Shown one piece after another: positions 32,670 through 40,534 of a DNA stretch of 64,000 nucleotides. A program made the translations under genes and the position numbers. The notes under the pieces are model-generated. The model was not told the origin of the DNA and did not search any database. It worked only from the letters and a program-made list of their open reading frames with translations. This DNA is from Stutzerimonas stutzeri (GTDB lineage: Bacteria; Pseudomonadota; Gammaproteobacteria; Pseudomonadales; Pseudomonadaceae): contig NZ_JAMOHZ010000009.1 in the NCBI RefSeq assembly GCF_024448715.1, positions 124,001 through 188,000 of the forward strand. Direction: 5' to 3'. Position 1 is the first letter of the stretch. Each line of letters begins with the position of its first letter.

Positions 32670-33163
32670 GCACCAAGCATCGTCAGAAGTGACGATGATG
32701 TCAACTACCAAGCGCTGAATGGTCTGCTAGCGAATCATGGCCATCACCACAAACGCAGGTTGGCCTTTGGGGTGCAGGTGTATGCCTCCACTTCGTTCAA
32801 GCAGAACAGGTGCAGATGATCAATGACGGCCCGTCGTTCCTAATACGAAAATGGGCGCAGATTTATATGCAGGACAGACCCGTTTTGGACGTTCTCAGTC
32901 CTGCCGCCTCCTCGGTGTACATTGGCCAAGCCTGATGTACGCGGTGGTCAGCGCGAATGCATTTGACTGGGAGGCGGTCTTGCAATTTAGGCGGTCAAGC
33001 GCGATGCAATTCCGTAGCAGGACTTTGCAACGAGCAATGCCACAAATTTGCCACACTCGGCCCGCTAACCGAAGCGAAAACGCGCTAACCACGGCTATCA
33101 TAACCCTTTGATTTCCCAGCTAATACGCGCTAACGTATTGATTCTAAACGCCGACTTTTAGGA
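32670..33163. other. Right end of the element, integrase arm region
   Basis: No supported gene lies here; the short frames look random. The right part contains TGCCACAAATTTGCCACACT at 33038-33057 (identical to the left-end copy). Further right are GCTAAC at 33064 and GCGCTAAC at 33082 and 33127, likely arm-type sites of the integrase. Near 32745-32830 a minus-strand stretch reads like a degraded gene end, but I cannot name it. Confidence 0.55.
33038..33057 (+). repeat. Integrase arm-type repeat, right copy
   Basis: TGCCACAAATTTGCCACACT, identical in sequence and orientation to 15347-15366 at the left end of the element. Confidence 0.65.
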
Positions 33164-33208
33164 CTCCGAAGGCAGGGGTCGTGGGTTCGAATCCCGCCTG
33201 GTGCGCCA
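33164..33208 (+). repeat. attR core: duplicated tRNA-Arg 3' end
   Basis: The 45 bases are identical to 15232-15276. The upstream half of the tRNA is absent, so this copy is not a functional tRNA gene. Confidence 0.93.
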
Positions 33209-33252
33209 GACCAATGTTTCTAGTTGTCTCCTGATGTCTACGAAACGCCTTA

Positions 33253-33277
33253 CAAAGCCCGCCCCGTGCGGGCTTTG
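33253..33277 (+). terminator. Intrinsic terminator, likely original tRNA-Arg terminator
   Basis: CAAAGCCCGCCCC and the complementary GTGCGGGCTTTG form a strong hairpin followed by TTG. It lies 45 bp past the duplicated tRNA end, where the terminator of the tRNA gene would be expected before the islands inserted. Confidence 0.65.
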
Positions 33278-33373
33278 TTGTTTCTGGTTGTCTCCTGTAT
33301 CCCCTTATACCGTAGCGCCTTGTATCCCAGGGTGTATCCCTGGGCATTTCTAGAACTGAGGGGATACACGGAC

Positions 33374-34284
33374 GTGAAACGGTCAGAAATCAAGCGCCGG
33401 CCGCTCAGCGACACGGTCTTGGCAAGCATCGAACCCGAGACCCGGGAGTACCGGGAGCTAGATGGCAATGGCTTGTACCTGCGGATGAAGCCAGACGGCC
33501 AGAAGTCCTGGCAGCTCCGATACAAAAACCAGAGCGGCAAATGGAGCTGGCTTGGCCTTGGCGGTTATCCCAGGTCAGCGGCGCGCTGGCCAGATAGAAA
33601 GCGACTGAGCACCGCAAAGAAATCGCCGACGGCGGCGACCCAATTGCCTCCCGCAAAGCGCGCCAGGCTGCCGAGCTTGAGGCAGCTACCAACACATTCG
33701 AGATCCTGGCTCGCGAGTGGATCGAGATCCGCACTCCGGGCTGGGAGCCCAGCACTGCAAAGCGCACAGTCGGCGCTCTGGAGCTGCACGTATTCCCTGT
33801 ATTCGGAAAGCGACCGTATACAGAGATCACGCCCAAGCAGTGGATGGATTTCCTGCAGACGCTTGAGCGCAGAGCCATCCTCGAGCAGATGAGCCGTGTT
33901 CGGCGCTCCTGTAAGGAAATCTACGACCTGGCCAGGGTGACCGGCCGAGCAATTCATAACCCGTTGGAAGGGCTCAACCGCTTCCTGCAGAGCAAGGCTG
34001 CGGAAAACTACGCGCACGTCACTGCCAAAGAGTTGCCCGAGCTGCTGCGCGCTATCAGCTCCTATCCACATGCCGCGGATTTGCGCATCGGCATGCGTCT
34101 GCTGACGCTCACGGGCGTGCGGCCGAGCGAGCTTCGGGAAGCGCCCTGGTCAGAGTTCGATCTAGACAATGCGCTTTGGAGCATCCTAGCCGCACGCATG
34201 AAAAAGCGTCGAGATCATCTGGTGCCGCTGTCGTGCCAGGCGGTCGAAGCGCTGCGCGAACTTCACACGCTGAATGGCCGCTAG
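33374..34284 (+). pseudogene. P4-type integrase, frameshifted, nonsense and truncated
   Basis: GTG 33374 opens an N-terminal DUF4102-type arm domain (KRRPLSDTVLASIEP; NGLYLRMKPDGQKSWQLRY; GKWSWLGLGGYP). Near 33567 the frame shifts. In the next frame a TAG at about 33594 interrupts LARxKATEHRKEIADGGDPI. The frame then stays open to 34284 through the core-binding domain and the first catalytic arginine (LTGVRPSELR), ending at ELHTLNGR. The H-x-x-R box, GH and nucleophile Tyr are missing. The gene is therefore inactive and the second island is probably fixed, unless another integrase acts on it. Confidence 0.88.
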
Positions 34285-34306
34285 CCGCCTACGGGCGGCT
34301 TTTTTG
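34283..34306 (+). terminator. Intrinsic terminator
   Basis: AGCCGCC-TACG-GGCGGCT with a run of T follows the broken integrase. The spacer 34307-34752 has GC-rich then AT-rich stretches and small frames without support. It probably holds the promoter of the three-gene operon. Confidence 0.75.
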
Positions 34307-34752
34307 TGCCTCTTTGATGCGCCTAATGGGCTTTCCCAGCGCACCTACCAGACAACACCGCCAAACCGGTCTTACCCCCGCGCGCGCAATCGTCCCCCCG
34401 CCACGCCTGCGGCCTAAATAGGTCGGTTTTTCTGCAGCCCCGCACGGACTGTACGTTAGGCGGGACTATGCGTAACGCGAAGGTCAGCACAGCATGGAAA
34501 CCCTGCAAAACCCCGCACAGAGGCCGCTCCAATAGAGATGCAGTTAGTCAATCAGCTGTGGCATCGCTGAAAAGGATGAAGCAGAGTGGTCTTCGCGGGG
34601 CTTGCCAAAGCCTTACAGAGCTTGATCTCGGCAAGAGTTCGCCTATTCATGCACAATGCTATTCTCAAAAATAGGCTGCTTACGTGAGGACAAAGCCGCT
34701 TGCCTTGCCTTCATCACTCGAAACCCGGAGAAGCAGCCAAGGATCTGTTGCA

Positions 34753-35655
34753 ATGAGCATGACCCTCAAGACTTTCAACAATACCCAGCAGTCCGCGATT
34801 GCAAGACTATTTTCCGCTACTGTTTTGCGGGAGCTTGCAGATAAAGGGCGCTCACCTCTTTTTTCCCGCCTTTTGCTTGAAAGTCACTTACTTGATGAGC
34901 TTAAACTTTCGGACTCAGTAAGCACTGTATTTGATACCGCATTTGATGTTCTTAGAAAGAAGGCATACAGAACCGAATACGCATACAAATCAGCAATAGC
35001 CAGCAAACTATTGCTGGGTCGGCACTCATTAAAGACAGCCTCACTGCTGACGGAGTTTAGAGTCGAGACTTGCAAGGTCGATGTTGCCATCTTCAACGGA
35101 ACTGCAACAGCGTATGAAATAAAATCCGAAAGGGACCGGCTTGATAGATTGGAAAATCAGATCAACTCATATCGCAAAGTGTTTTCGAAAGTCTATGTAG
35201 TGACCGGCGACAACCACGTAGAAGAAGTTACAAGAAGAACTGAAGAAGACGTCGGCGTTCTTTTGCTAAGCAGTAGGTTTACCATCTCCACTGTAAGGGA
35301 AGCTGTAGATAGACCCGAGCTTATTCAACCCGAAATAATATTTGACTCTCTAAAACTAAAAGAAGCCACCAGTTTGCTTGCGGAGTTTGGAATAACCCCT
35401 CCCAACGTCCCAAACACCGAAACACATAGAACACTAAGAGATATATTCAGAGACTTAGACCCAATAGAAACACATAAAAAAATGGTCAGCGTCATGAGGC
35501 ACTCAAGAAGTTCTCATACATTAGCAGGCTTTCTGAGCGAGCTTCCGCAGTCGCTTGTAGCAGCGATTATTTCTGCACCCATAAAAGAAAAGGACCAGCC
35601 CAAACTATTACGGGCTATAAATACTCAAATCGGGGAGGCCCTAGCCTGGGCATAA
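34753..35655 (+). CDS. sce7726-like protein with PD-(D/E)xK nuclease-like core
   Basis: A 300-residue protein matching my recollection of the sce7726 family. Helical N-terminal part; then EFRVETCKVDVAIFNGTATAYEIKSE, in which Glu101, Asp110, Glu122 and Lys124 form a PD-(D/E)xK-type nuclease motif, followed by VYVVTGDNH. ATG 34753 is preferred to the upstream frame start at 34684, whose extra residues are not protein-like. It is the first gene of a tight AT-rich operon: the next gene starts 4 bp after its stop. Family members sit beside sce7725 proteins in mobile DNA. A DNA- or RNA-cleaving role is inferred from the motif only. Confidence 0.75.
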   Translation: MSMTLKTFNNTQQSAIARLFSATVLRELADKGRSPLFSRLLLESHLLDELKLSDSVSTVFDTAFDVLRKKAYRTEYAYKSAIASKLLLGRHSLKTASLLTEFRVETCKVDVAIFNGTATAYEIKSERDRLDRLENQINSYRKVFSKVYVVTGDNHVEEVTRRTEEDVGVLLLSSRFTISTVREAVDRPELIQPEIIFDSLKLKEATSLLAEFGITPPNVPNTETHRTLRDIFRDLDPIETHKKMVSVMRHSRSSHTLAGFLSELPQSLVAAIISAPIKEKDQPKLLRAINTQIGEALAWA

Positions 35656-35659
35656 TTTT

Positions 35660-36598
35660 ATGTACTATCCATATTTCAGGGGCAAGCAGTTTGACCTCCT
35701 AACGGTCCGCGAGTGCGCGGAGATATTCGCCAAAAACAGCTTTATTCCAATAATTGAGCCGGTTAGAGAGTCGCTTAGCGGTTTAAAAAGAGCAGTGGAT
35801 CAGCTCAACGAAACCAATGCCAGTGCAATATTGATCGCCAACCCTGTTTATGGCGACCACACTGAGAAAGCAGATGCGATTGATGCATTCATCAAGGGAG
35901 AGCTGAAGACTAGTCAGAATATTTCTATAGGCGTGCTTCTAACATCTGCCAGCAGCACATGGATGGCTATTGAATTAGCCGAGCGGTTTAAGGGGCGCCC
36001 GCTTAGATTTATACATGCAGGATTTTCTGACCCCAAAGATCTTGCGATTGCTATAGCTAACGAAAATATCGATGCAGGCCACATTTTCTTTGAGGCACAT
36101 TGTGGAAAGCTTTACCGCAGGCATTTTGATGCGCCCAACCGAATCCTTCTTCGCGATGGATTTAGACGGCAAGCGAATAGCAAATACCCTGATACAGAGC
36201 CTTTCTCCGACCTGCATGTAACTTACGCAGAAGAGGGGATGAACGGCTTTGGCGACTTCCTGATTGTTGGAGATGAATATTCAGAAACTGGAGGGCCAGC
36301 TTACGCTGTAGCTATCCACTTAACATTTATCGATTCAGAGATGGACGATGCGATGTTTATCCATCACTTTAAATCTGACAGACAAGATACGCCAACAGAC
36401 CCGGCAGGGAAATTTTATGAAGCCCTTACAAAACTTGTAAACGAAGTTAACAAACCTGACACAAAAGTGTACCGTAGCTCAGCAGTTGAAGAGTTTCTTC
36501 AGCTCCACAATGCTGGGCACTTCCCTGGGCTGGGATATATTAAAAAACTCTCAATGAAGCATCACATAGAAACTTTAGCTCAATATTTTCGAGGCTGA
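35660..36598 (+). CDS. sce7725-like protein (phage beta-protein-like)
   Basis: A 312-residue protein whose start (MYYPYFRGKQFDLLTVREC) and IIEPVRES motif are typical of the sce7725 family, related in style to phage beta-protein domains. Alternating strand/helix segments (ASAILIANPVYG; ISIGVLLTSASS; LRFIHAGFSDP; HIFFEAHCG) suggest a TIM-barrel-like fold. No catalytic motif is assigned by sequence alone. It lies between the nuclease-like and RES genes, with 4 and 3 bp gaps. A sensor or antitoxin-like partner for one of the two neighbours is plausible but unproven. Confidence 0.75.
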   Translation: MYYPYFRGKQFDLLTVRECAEIFAKNSFIPIIEPVRESLSGLKRAVDQLNETNASAILIANPVYGDHTEKADAIDAFIKGELKTSQNISIGVLLTSASSTWMAIELAERFKGRPLRFIHAGFSDPKDLAIAIANENIDAGHIFFEAHCGKLYRRHFDAPNRILLRDGFRRQANSKYPDTEPFSDLHVTYAEEGMNGFGDFLIVGDEYSETGGPAYAVAIHLTFIDSEMDDAMFIHHFKSDRQDTPTDPAGKFYEALTKLVNEVNKPDTKVYRSSAVEEFLQLHNAGHFPGLGYIKKLSMKHHIETLAQYFRG

Positions 36599-36601
36599 CC
36601 A

Positions 36602-37639
36602 ATGCCTAAATGTTGCGCTTTATGCTTTGAAGACAAACAAATCTCTCGAGAAATAGATACCCACCATTCGGACCGAGGAACTTGCTCATTTTGCGGCGCT
36701 GAAGATGTTCTAGTAATCGAACCAGTACGACTGAGAGAGTTTTTCGAGCAATTGCAAGGAAGCTACGCAGTAGCCGAAGAGGGCGGCAAAAATTTAGCAG
36801 AGTGGTTCAAATTAGACTGGAGATTATTTGATTCCCTCTCCGTTCTACAAACAAAAGAGCTGCTAGGAGAAATATTTGATGACGCCAACCTCCTCAGACT
36901 TAACTTTAACCCGATCTCCCAAACCACATCTACTAATCTCGACTTATGGGCTAGGCTTAGAACTGAGCTGATGGAGGAAAATAGATTCTTCCCGAAAGAT
37001 ACGATCAGCCACGAAAGAATGCACTTCTTAGCCACCCAATTGATTCTGCAGAACGCCGACATCCCGGCCGTCTGGTTTCGAGCGCGAATACAAGAATCAT
37101 CTACCCCATATGCCATGGACAAAATGGGGCCGCCGCCTAAAGATAAAGCTACTCACGGGCGTGCAAACCCTGCAGGAATTTCTTATCTTTATATGGCCTC
37201 AGATTTGACAACCGCAATTTCTGAAATCCGGCCTCACACTGGAGAGCTAGTCACTGTAGCTGAGTTCGAGTTGATTGAAGAGTTAAAGCTAGTAGATCTC
37301 CAAAATCCAAGAAAACTTGTCACCCCATTTATTTGTGAAAATGAAAGTGACATTGTCCAATTGCGTGGAGACGTTGAGTTTCTTGAAAGATTCGGAGAGG
37401 AACTAACCCGACCAGTACTGCCAAGAGCAGCCGCAATTGACTACATTCCAAGCCAATATTTGTGCGAGATGATTAAGAAGTTTGGATTTGACGGCGTCAT
37501 TTATCGTAGCTCCGTAGGGAATGAAATGAATATTGCCCTTTTCTATCCTCAAAAGGCTCGTGCAAGAGGGACCTCAATGCACTACGTGTCCAAAGTTGAT
37601 GTACAAGCTATACCGCAACCTGCAGCCCCTACTTCCTGA
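36602..37639 (+). CDS. RES-domain protein with N-terminal zinc ribbon
   Basis: A 345-residue protein. It has an N-terminal zinc ribbon (Cys5/Cys8 and Cys28/Cys31), a helical HEPN-like linker to about 150, then a RES domain. The RES domain shows WFRARIQES with Arg160/162, the motif GRANPAGISYLYMASD with Tyr195/197, and AISEIRPHTGE with Glu208. RES toxins degrade NAD+, using conserved Arg, Tyr and Glu. No RES-type Xre-antitoxin gene accompanies it, so control may come from the two upstream proteins. This suggests an abortive-infection-like NADase effector in the three-gene operon. Confidence 0.8.
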   Translation: MPKCCALCFEDKQISREIDTHHSDRGTCSFCGAEDVLVIEPVRLREFFEQLQGSYAVAEEGGKNLAEWFKLDWRLFDSLSVLQTKELLGEIFDDANLLRLNFNPISQTTSTNLDLWARLRTELMEENRFFPKDTISHERMHFLATQLILQNADIPAVWFRARIQESSTPYAMDKMGPPPKDKATHGRANPAGISYLYMASDLTTAISEIRPHTGELVTVAEFELIEELKLVDLQNPRKLVTPFICENESDIVQLRGDVEFLERFGEELTRPVLPRAAAIDYIPSQYLCEMIKKFGFDGVIYRSSVGNEMNIALFYPQKARARGTSMHYVSKVDVQAIPQPAAPTS

Positions 37640-37742
37640 GGTCTGTATCCCCACCTGTATCCCTTTACTTTCTATTCCGAAGAAAGCCCATACAAATCAT
37701 CAGCTTAAGGCCATAGTTATAAGCTCGCCTGGTCTTCAAAGC

Positions 37743-37774
37743 AAAAAGCCTCGGACGAAAATCCGGGGCTTTTT
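37743..37774 (+). terminator. Intrinsic terminator
   Basis: AAAAAGCCTCGGA and TCCGGGGCTTTTT form a stem with a CGAAAA loop and a T-run. It lies about 100 bp past the RES gene, and the rest of the spacer to 38007 holds no supported gene. Confidence 0.8.
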
Positions 37775-38007
37775 CGTTTGCAGTAACTATCGGACAAGCA
37801 TTAAGCCGCCCATCTGCATCCCCAACTGGCGTAGTCCAGCACCACGCTTTCATCCAGTAGCTCGTCGATGCGTCGAGCGAGAGATGCCGAATGCGTTCTG
37901 AAGACATTCAGCGCGGGTAGTCCCGGTCAAAGGCATCGCAAAACTATTGGTAGATGTCGCCGTGGTGCGGCAGCATGCTGTGCCAAACGCCATCATGAGG
38001 AACGCGG

Positions 38008-38376
38008 ATGATCGACTTCAATAACAAGGGCTTCTTCAAGCTAAAGCAGAACGACGAGTACGCCGAGCGGGTCAAGTCGCTGCTGCTGGATGGCGAGCAA
38101 GTGGTCGATGCCTACAAGTCCATGCGTGACGGCGTTGTGTTCACTACTCACCGAATCATCGCGGTCAACGTGCAGGGTATTACCGGCAGCAAGAAGGATT
38201 TCACCTCGCTGCCTTACAAGAATATCGTCGCCTATTCGGTGGAAACGTCCGGAACCTTCGACCTGGACTCCGAACTGGAAATCTATTTCTCGTCGCTGGG
38301 CCAGGTGAAGTTCGAGTTCACCGGCAAGACGTCGATCGTGGAAATATCGAAGCACATCTCCAAGCATTTACTCTGA
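38008..38376 (+). CDS. Bacterial PH-domain protein
   Basis: A 122-residue single-domain protein with the bacterial PH pattern: SLLLDGEQVVDAYKSMRDGVVFTTHRIIAVN, then SLPYKNIVAYSVETSG and ELEIYFSS, and a C-terminal amphipathic helix (IVEISKHISKHLL). No signal or membrane segment. Such proteins are common and mostly uncharacterised, with roles in membrane or stress responses proposed. ATG 38008 follows GAGGAACGCGG. GC content is back to host level, so it marks the return to the core chromosome. Confidence 0.8.
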   Translation: MIDFNNKGFFKLKQNDEYAERVKSLLLDGEQVVDAYKSMRDGVVFTTHRIIAVNVQGITGSKKDFTSLPYKNIVAYSVETSGTFDLDSELEIYFSSLGQVKFEFTGKTSIVEISKHISKHLL

Positions 38377-38408
38377 GCCAACGGAGCGGAAATCCCCTCC
38401 GCAACGCG

Positions 38409-38825
38409 TCAGTCGGAGAACTGCGGGTTCCAGACGATTTCCCAAAGGTGGCCGTCCGGGTCCTTGAAATACCCGGAATAGCCACCCCAGAAGGTGGCAT
38501 GTGCGGGCTTGACGATCGTGGCCCCAGCCGCTTCCGTCGCTGCCATGACGGCATCGACCTCTGCCTGCGACGCGACGTTGTGGCCCAACGTCATTTCCGT
38601 TGAGCTGGCCGGACCAAGCGCCAGTCCAGTGTCATGGGCGATGCTGCTGCGTGGCCAAAGGGCCAGACGCAGCCCGGGTTGCAGTTGAATGAACGCAACG
38701 GCTCCGTGCTCGAACTCCTGCCCGATGATGCCTTCGCTCGCGAAGCCCAAGCCGTCTCGATAAAACCGCAATGAGAGTTCGAGATTATCCACTCCCAGGG
38801 TTATGACGGTAATACGTGGCTGCAT
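38409..38825 (-). CDS. VOC/glyoxalase-like protein
   Basis: A 138-residue vicinal-oxygen-chelate protein with two beta-alpha-beta-beta-beta modules: TVITLGVDNLELSLRFYRDGLG at the start and YFKDPDGHLWEIVWNP at the end. The last module carries the usual metal-ligand glutamate (LWEI). The substrate is unknown; the family covers dioxygenases, isomerases and resistance proteins. It is convergent with the PH-domain gene, and its start side faces the galT-like gene across 354 bases. Confidence 0.82.
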   Translation of the reverse strand: MQPRITVITLGVDNLELSLRFYRDGLGFASEGIIGQEFEHGAVAFIQLQPGLRLALWPRSSIAHDTGLALGPASSTEMTLGHNVASQAEVDAVMAATEAAGATIVKPAHATFWGGYSGYFKDPDGHLWEIVWNPQFSD

Positions 38826-39043
38826 TTCAGACTCCGTTATAGGTTTCGGCTGTGCATCGAGTTTAGAGCGAAGCGGACGCCATGCTCAGCTATCGTGCTC
38901 CCCTGCCTCAGCGCCCGCACCGAACGAGGCCATGGCTTCACATTCGCGCGTCATTGACCACTGCGCCGACGCCGGGCCGGTGGAGGAATGCCACTCGCCC
39001 CATGAGCCCCGCTAGCTCTGATCGCAACGACCTACTGCTGCGG

Positions 39044-39064
39044 ATAAATAAAACGGATACCTGC
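39044..39064 (+). promoter_or_regulatory. Possible GalR operator, copy 1 (before galT)
   Basis: ATAAATAAAACGGATACCTG lies 116 bp upstream of the galT-like ATG. It resembles 43301-43320 and 47035-47055 in front of the other gal-region units. The remaining 38826-39179 spacer shows no gene. Confidence 0.5.
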
Positions 39065-39179
39065 TTAACGATTTACCAGACGCTTATTCACCTGGGTGCG
39101 CTTAGAGTCGGGCCACCGAAAGTGGTGATGCCGGTTCTGCCGACATTGCCCTCGTCTACAAAAACAAAAGGTGAATGCT

Positions 39180-40517
39180 ATGGGTAACGCCACAGTCGAT
39201 GTGAAGACGTGGATCGACGATCGCCCCATCTCCCGATACCAGTGGCTGATCCTCGGCCTGTGCTTTCTGGTGGTCGTGTTCGATGGTTTCGATGTCGCTG
39301 TCATGGGCTTTATCGCCCCCTCGCTGATGCAGGAGTGGGATCTGTCGCGGACAGCCTTCGGTCCGGTGATGAGCGCCGGAATGGTCGGCCTTGCGATCGG
39401 CGCACTCGCCGCGGGGCCTTACGCCGACCGTTTTGGTCGCAAGACAGTCCTGCTCGCCGCTGTCACGGTCTTCAGCGTTCTGAGCCTGGCCTGTGCGTTT
39501 GCGCGCAATCCTTACGAACTTGCCGGCCTGCGCCTGTTAATCGGTATCGCGCTCGGCGCTGCATTGCCGAACACCACGACGCTGGTGTCCGAATACCTGC
39601 CCGAAGGCAAGCGCGCGCTGCTGATTACGCTGATGTTCACCGGCTTCAATCTGGGCTCCGGCTGCGGTGGCTTTCTCGCCGCCTGGCTGATTCCGAACTA
39701 TGGCTGGGAAGCGGTGCTGGCCGCTGGCGGGGTGCTGCCGCTCCTGCTGCTGCCCTTCATCTGGCTGTTTCTACCCGAATCGGCCCGCTTCCTCGCTGCA
39801 CGTAAAGCGCCGGCACATCGCATCGCCGCCGTGCTGAACAAGCTGGGTGGGCAGTTCGATGCAAATACCCGCTTCGTCACCACCGATTCCAGCGAGCCGA
39901 CCAAAACGCCGGTGCGCATGTTGTTCAATGAGCGCTACCGCTTCGGCACCCTGGCGCTGTGGCTGACCTATTTCATGGGCCTGCTGGTCATCTATCTGAT
40001 GATGGGCTGGCTGCCGACCCTGTTGCGCGACGGCGGCGTCTCGATCGAACGCGCCGCTACCATCACCGGACTGTTCCAGATTGGCGGCACCGTCGGCGCA
40101 CTGGTGGTCGGCTGGCTGATGGACCGGCGCAACCCGAACCGCGTCATCGCCGGCTCCTATGCGCTGGGCGGCGCCTGCATCCTGTTGCTGGGCGCTTTCA
40201 GCCTGGAATCCAGCCTGCTGACCTTGGGCGTGATCGCCGCCGGCTTCTGCATAAGCGGCGCGCAGACGGGCCTGAACGCTTTCGCGCCGGGCTACTATCC
40301 GACCGAATTCCGCGCCACTGGCGTGAGCTGGATGCTCGGTATCGGCCGCTTCGGCGCCATCTTCGGTTCACTGATCGGTGGTGTGGTGCTGAGTCTCGGC
40401 CTCGGCCTGCCCACCCTGTTCACATTGCTCGGCCTGCCGGCGTTCATCGCCGCCGTGGCGATCCTCGCCAATGGTCATGCCGCCCGCCAAGCCAACCGCG
40501 CCGTTGCGGCGCATTGA
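39180..40517 (+). CDS. galT: MFS aromatic acid:H+ symporter, probable gallate transporter
   Basis: A 445-residue, 12-helix major facilitator of the aromatic acid:H+ symporter family. Landmarks are LCFLVVVFDGFDVAVMGF in helix 1, containing the DGFD motif of aromatic-acid symporters, and the cytoplasmic loop GPYADRFGRKTVLL. ATG 39180 has AAAGGTG upstream; a GTG at 39171 is rejected. It is followed 17 bp later by gallate dioxygenase, so it most likely imports gallate or a related hydroxybenzoate. The name follows the P. putida gal cluster by gene context. Substrate range is not proven. Confidence 0.85.
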   Translation: MGNATVDVKTWIDDRPISRYQWLILGLCFLVVVFDGFDVAVMGFIAPSLMQEWDLSRTAFGPVMSAGMVGLAIGALAAGPYADRFGRKTVLLAAVTVFSVLSLACAFARNPYELAGLRLLIGIALGAALPNTTTLVSEYLPEGKRALLITLMFTGFNLGSGCGGFLAAWLIPNYGWEAVLAAGGVLPLLLLPFIWLFLPESARFLAARKAPAHRIAAVLNKLGGQFDANTRFVTTDSSEPTKTPVRMLFNERYRFGTLALWLTYFMGLLVIYLMMGWLPTLLRDGGVSIERAATITGLFQIGGTVGALVVGWLMDRRNPNRVIAGSYALGGACILLLGAFSLESSLLTLGVIAAGFCISGAQTGLNAFAPGYYPTEFRATGVSWMLGIGRFGAIFGSLIGGVVLSLGLGLPTLFTLLGLPAFIAAVAILANGHAARQANRAVAAH

Positions 40518-40534
40518 TAGAAAGGATTGATTTC

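Larger units (their letters stand above)
15232..33208. mobile_element. 17.9-kb integrative (probably mobilizable) element in tRNA-Arg
   Basis: The element runs from the anticodon region of tRNA-Arg to a perfect 45-bp direct repeat at 33164-33208. The tyrosine integrase gene lies directly beside the tRNA and reads away from it. The contents are integrase, excisionase-like gene, TrfA-like initiator with iterons, relaxosome-like protein, XRE regulator, an IS30 fragment, a Detocs-type locus and a QueC/OGG/methylase cluster. Base composition is patchy: the Detocs genes are AT-rich, the nucleobase cluster is near host composition, so the cargo came from different sources. No relaxase or type IV secretion gene is present, so transfer would need a helper. 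Confidence 0.9.
33209..37780. mobile_element. Second, decayed P4-type island in tandem (approximate right end)
   Basis: Directly behind the attR of the first element lies a broken P4-type integrase and AT-rich cargo. Clusters of GTATCCC motifs flank it: at least three between 33296 and 33370, and two near 37643-37665, consistent with arm sites at both ends. A convincing third copy of the 45-bp repeat was not found. CGCCTGGT at 37726-37733 is the only trace, so the right boundary is uncertain. Confidence 0.55.

Noticed and set aside
33164-33208. Second tRNA-Arg gene
   Set aside because: Only the 3' 45 bases are present; the acceptor 5' strand and D-arm are missing.
34468-34674. 68-codon frame before the sce7726-like gene
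   Set aside because: No family, no ribosome site, composition not protein-like.
37790-37907. Minus-strand frame near the second island's right edge
   Set aside because: Short and without recognisable sequence; may be a gene remnant but cannot be supported.
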